From assembly GCA_021464525.1 (NCBI GenBank), contig JADRCO010001313.1, positions 1-20,367 on the forward strand: a stretch of DNA of 20,367 bases, in the 5' to 3' direction. Both the position numbers and the translations under genes were made by a program. The DNA is from Rhizophagus sp. LPA8_4_AMF. Lineage: Eukaryota > Glomeromycota > Glomeromycetes > Glomerales > Glomeraceae. The notes under the pieces are model-generated. The model did not search any database and was not told where the DNA came from. It saw nothing but the letters and a program-made list of their open reading frames with translations. This document shows, piece by piece, positions 17,091 through 20,367 of this stretch; the stretch's first letter is position 1, and each line of letters opens with the position of its first letter.

Positions 17091-18306
17091 TTAAGTTAAT
17101 GGTCGTTAATGGTAAATGTAGCAAATATAAATATATTAGTTTAGGAAATTAAATTTGGTAAGAAAAAATTTTCGGTTTATTATATAAAATTTCATAATTT
17201 TAAAAATGTTTGAACTGTAATTTACTCATACATTTTGAGTTGAACTCTGAATTACATATATATTATATATATTATATAAAATATTGAAAGCGTAATAATC
17301 ATTTATTTTCCTGAAAATCTCTCGATTCTAAGAATATTTTACTCTTAAAATCATCCTGAACCTGTAGTTTGTATATAGAAATACATTTTAAATATCGCAC
17401 TGAACATTAAATTCTAACGGTAATTGAATCATTGATTTTTCTTTACCAATATAAAAGGTCTAGCTCAATAAAGCTTTTCATCTTGCTAATGTTGGCGATG
17501 GAATAAAATTTAATTCCAGGGGTCTAGTTATATAAGAAATAATTGTATCCGATATGTGAGTGCTGTCATATAATCGCGGTTACGGTACGCGTAATTGCTG
17601 CCGTAAATCATAAATTTCGACAGCCTATATCTAAAATTTTGAAAAAATTTCAAATTTTCGCATTTTAATTAAATCTATCTAAACAACAGTCCTTTTAACT
17701 TAAGAGAAACTTTTTCTACTCATAGATTATATATAATAGTAATGTTATAATATTTCGGTCAAAAATTTGTAAATTCGAAAAAAAAATATTCATATTACTA
17801 CTTGTGGCATTTAGTAAAATTCTTGTTCCCAAAGAGAATTATAAAATGTCACAATTCTCAGGAAAATTAGGTGTACAGTCAGCCCTCAAAATAACGAAAT
17901 TACTTTCCTGTACTTCAAATTCGATAAAATTCTGTTGTAATAAGTTATATAAAAGTTTTTACAATGATTGTGGCTGATAAATTATCATTGCGCCAGTGGC
18001 TGAATAATATTTTTATTGTGCCCGCTAGATTTACGCAAAAGATTTAAAGATCAACAAACACATTCTTTCTAATTATTCTCCATTACTTTGGTTTATTAAA
18101 AGGCTAAAACGAAGGATGTTTAGAAAAAAACAAAATTTATTTTATTTTCAATTTAAATTTGGTCTGTTGGATCTAAATCAATTAAAAAAAAAAAAGCAAT
18201 AAATAACTGAATTAAACAAATTAACTGCTAAGCACAATGATACGTAATACAAAATTATGTGTTTTTATATCATTGTTCCAGCGAATCCCATATATAATTT
18301 TTTGTT
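17091..18306. other. intergenic region between gene 3 and gene 4
   Basis: AT-rich, no gene supported. It includes an alternating AT run near 17259-17280 and a small GC-richer patch GGTTACGGTACGCGTAATT near 17579-17597. No canonical AATAAA is seen close after gene 3. Confidence 0.5.
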
Positions 18307-18316
18307 TATATATAAA
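18307..18316 (+). promoter_or_regulatory. candidate TATA element of gene 4
   Basis: TATATATAAA lies 74-83 bp before the ATG at 18390, with a similar run TATATAAT at 18290-18298. It is a positional consensus match only. Confidence 0.4.
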
Positions 18317-18370
18317 TTCGAAATAGGATTCACATATTATTTGACGGATTTTCCGGCAAAAAATTTTTTT

Positions 18371-18392
18371 AATCACAAAAAAAGTGACGATG
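18371..18392 (+). promoter_or_regulatory. start-codon context shared by genes 1 and 4
   Basis: Gene 4 reads CACAAAAAAAGTGACGATG and gene 1 reads TAACAAAAAAGTGACAATG (1346-1364). The shared A-run plus GTGAC directly before ATG sets the start. It shows that the GTG six bases upstream is leader, and that these two genes share 5' ancestry not seen in genes 2 and 3. Confidence 0.6.
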
Positions 18393-19295
18393 ATTGTATC
18401 CGATAAAAAATTATTTTCAATTGTTTTATATTCCGCATTTGTAAAACATAAATTTCTAATCCCCAGTAAAGATATTTGGGAAAATCCTTGGGTAACTGGA
18501 ACTTCTGGTGCAATAGCATTAGGATTAGTTGGCGCATTAATTGTGCCAATTATTTTAGCATTAATAATTTATGCGTTAGGATTTGGTGCAGAAGGTGTTG
18601 CAGCAGGTTCATTTGCTTCTTGGTTTATGTCATTATATGAAGGTACGATTGCACGTGGAAGTCTTGTTTCAATTTTACAATCGATTGGAGCTGCCGGTTT
18701 AGGAACTCTCGGTACTTCAATAAGCAGTGGTTTTGGAGCAGCTATTGGAATCCTTATTGGGGCAATTAGTGGTTCTAAGCTTGCAACATATTTAAAAGAA
18801 ATAGATCTAAATATTACTGAAGAACAAATTTTTGGAAAGTTCGTTCAGATTGAAGAAAATGTTTATCAAAATAATAGTATTGATATATTCATACTTATGC
18901 CAGCTTTATTATATAATGATACAATTCTAAAATTTTTTTTTGAAACATTTATGTCTAGTTCACAATTTGCTACATCTAAATTATTTAGATTTGATTTTAA
19001 AGAAAATAATTTATCAAAGTTAAAATCAGAAGAGGAAAGAGTGAATCATACTGTTTATAATTTATTAATTGATAATTATAAAGAACCCAGAGTTAAGTAT
19101 ATTTTTCATGATGATTATTTAGTTGGATATGATTTAAATCTTGTTGATTTTAAATCATCAAACCTTATGATAAATTTATTGGTGGAAATTTGGAATATTA
19201 TAAATGGTAATATCGTTATAGAATTCATAGATAAAATTCGTGATCAAATTAATGATCATGGAGAAAAATTTATTTCTAGTGACTTAAATTACTAA
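18390..19295 (+). CDS. IFI6/IFI27-like membrane protein almost without repeat tail (gene 4)
   Basis: Single-exon gene of 301 residues from the ATG at 18390 (MIVSDKKLF). The membrane block has GAIALGLVGALIVP, YALGFGAEGVAA, GSLVSILQSIGAAGLG and SSGFGAAIGILIGAI. The acidic glutamate in GAEG and the change SLYEGT are unlike the other copies. The middle region (about 130-275) ends LVEIWNIINGNIVIEF. Only one tail unit (DKIRDQINDHGEKF) follows before a stop, so the protein is about 70-170 residues shorter than its paralogues. It is either an ancestral short form or the result of tail loss. Its frame is intact throughout, so it is likely functional. Confidence 0.84.
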   Translation: MIVSDKKLFSIVLYSAFVKHKFLIPSKDIWENPWVTGTSGAIALGLVGALIVPIILALIIYALGFGAEGVAAGSFASWFMSLYEGTIARGSLVSILQSIGAAGLGTLGTSISSGFGAAIGILIGAISGSKLATYLKEIDLNITEEQIFGKFVQIEENVYQNNSIDIFILMPALLYNDTILKFFFETFMSSSQFATSKLFRFDFKENNLSKLKSEEERVNHTVYNLLIDNYKEPRVKYIFHDDYLVGYDLNLVDFKSSNLMINLLVEIWNIINGNIVIEFIDKIRDQINDHGEKFISSDLNY

Positions 19296-19435
19296 GAAGA
19301 CTTCGAAGATTATCTGGGTCGAACCGAACAGTATGACAGGTCAGATTTAAATTATTAGTCCGATTCAAAATTCGAGTCGGATCAATTAACCTGAGTTTAT
19401 TTGACTCGAACGGAGCACTAGTTGAAACACTTATA
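19296..19435. other. 3' flank of gene 4 with TCGA-rich motif cluster
   Basis: GGGTCGAACCGAACAG, CCGATTCAAAATTCGAGTCGG and TTGACTCGAACGG occur within 110 bp. They resemble the GACTCGACCCGA patches found after genes 1 and 2. It is probably a dispersed repeat carried along with the duplicated units. Confidence 0.45.
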
Positions 19436-19622
19436 ACTAGATCATTCACTAGTTCAAAATTACTTTATCAAAGTTAAAGGAAAAAAAGCGATTCTTTGCT
19501 CATGATTTACTAATTAATGATTATAAAGTTACTGTAAATATAACTGGTAACTTACAATTAAAGGTAACGAATATAATTACATCCCTGGAAAGCTGGAATA
19601 CTTAGTAAAAACGTAATGTGAC
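19436..19622 (+). pseudogene. second decayed relic of an IFI-like paralogue
   Basis: Pieces match the middle region of genes 1 and 4 in order. CACTAGTTCA at 19448 corresponds to the SSS segment. TTATCAAAGTTAAAG near 19466-19480 matches the LSKLK segment exactly. ATTTACTAATTAATGATTATAAAG matches LLINDY. ACGAATATAATTACATCC.TGGAAAGCTGGAATA near 19568-19601 matches the NTLVEVWN region. The membrane block and tail are gone and all frames are broken. It lies 140 bp after gene 4. Confidence 0.7.
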
Positions 19623-20367
19623 ACGTCAGCACATTTGGCTACATATTAATATTGACAATGAAAACCGATCGCAATTCTCGGGAAATTTCGCGTTTATTAT
19701 TTAAGGGACAGTTCGCCACTTAACAGGAGAAATGATCGGCAAAAATGGAATATTACGTTCCTACATAGTAAAGTTCATCAATAAAAGACTAATTTATTAG
19801 AAATTTTTAGCATATGAAAATGTAGATTTTATCCACCATTTAACGCTATTTTTGATTGAAAATACATTAAAACTTTGTGCACGTCAAAATTGCTGCAATA
19901 TAGAATTTCATATGTGATTCGCGCCTTAAATTTATAAACTTTCTAGTGTAATGAATCATGTTTATTTAAAAGATATTTAACTATATTTTTAAATTTAACA
20001 AGGTTAAAGTCAAAACACAACAAATTATACTTTATTTTTTAATAAACTAAAAGTTTGTTAATTTATACTAATAAAAATTCAAAAATAACAAAATCTAACT
20101 GAATAATCAACCTTTTAACCTTAGTAAAAGTTGTTTGTTTTTGTTAATTGCATTTAAGGGTAAAGCCCCGAAATGATACGCCACTTGGTTAATTATTTCA
20201 TTTTATTGCATAACTTTTTTGTGTGCCAGGTTGGTGGCGCAGCCTTATATATAATAATCTTCCCCAGTATCACCGACACTTTTCTGCCCCCACGTGATTT
20301 TGTGCCACATCAGCCTCATTGATCTATTTGTTTATTTACGTTGAACAGCAGTGATTTTGCAACCTTC
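19623..20367. other. right-end intergenic region, possible promoter at the edge
   Basis: No gene up to the window end. At 20246-20254 TATATATAA is followed by GC-richer leader-like sequence with CACGTG at 20291-20296. This could be the promoter of a plus-strand gene beginning beyond the window. Confidence 0.3.

Overview
The window reads as nuclear DNA of a fungus with a very AT-rich genome, most likely an arbuscular mycorrhizal fungus of the Rhizophagus type. This is inferred from base composition, short AT-rich introns, and fragments of families that are greatly expanded in that lineage: a tyrosine-kinase-like kinase and an OTT_1508-type deaminase. No organism name can be proven from the sequence alone.

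The main content is a same-strand array of four intact intronless paralogues at 1362-2765, 5590-6825, 15978-17090 and 18390-19295. All four share one layout. A short N-terminal segment begins near SDEKLF. It is followed by a glycine-rich hydrophobic block of about 100 residues that carries the pattern of the IFI6/IFI27 (ISG12, Ifi-6-16) family. A soluble middle region of about 145 residues follows, then a C-terminal tail of repeated RDQ(I/V)NDQI..IDINK modules. The tail length differs strikingly: about 160 residues in gene 1, 120 in gene 2, 80 in gene 3, and a single unit in gene 4. Two further copies survive only as decayed relics, at about 7138-7398 and 19436-19622, so the locus has had at least six members. 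Long blocks of identical DNA shared by genes 1 and 3 (86 nt, membrane core) and by genes 2 and 3 (75 nt, tail) suggest gene conversion or exchange of modules.

Between genes 2 and 3 (about 7.4-15.9 kb) lies a graveyard of other sequences. It holds a frameshifted fragment of a protein-primed family B DNA polymerase (7857-8570), as found in Polinton/Maverick-like elements and linear plasmids. Next comes a spliced minus-strand gene of unknown function with one frame break (9039-9733). A 12-bp GT-rich minisatellite then runs into a 456-bp polypyrimidine tract (10337-10888). It is followed by a decayed kinase C-lobe with a recognisable intron (11339-12136), hairpin/MITE-like repeats (13030-13292), and a decayed minus-strand deaminase whose catalytic HAE motif reads EAE (13877-14420).

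The four IFI-like genes probably encode related membrane proteins. Each appears to have its own promoter, with TATA-like elements 40-90 bp upstream of genes 1, 3 and 4 and about 330 bp upstream of gene 2. Their cellular role is not shown by the sequence. In animals the family acts at mitochondrial and ER membranes, in apoptosis and antiviral responses. No tRNA, rRNA or CRISPR array was seen.
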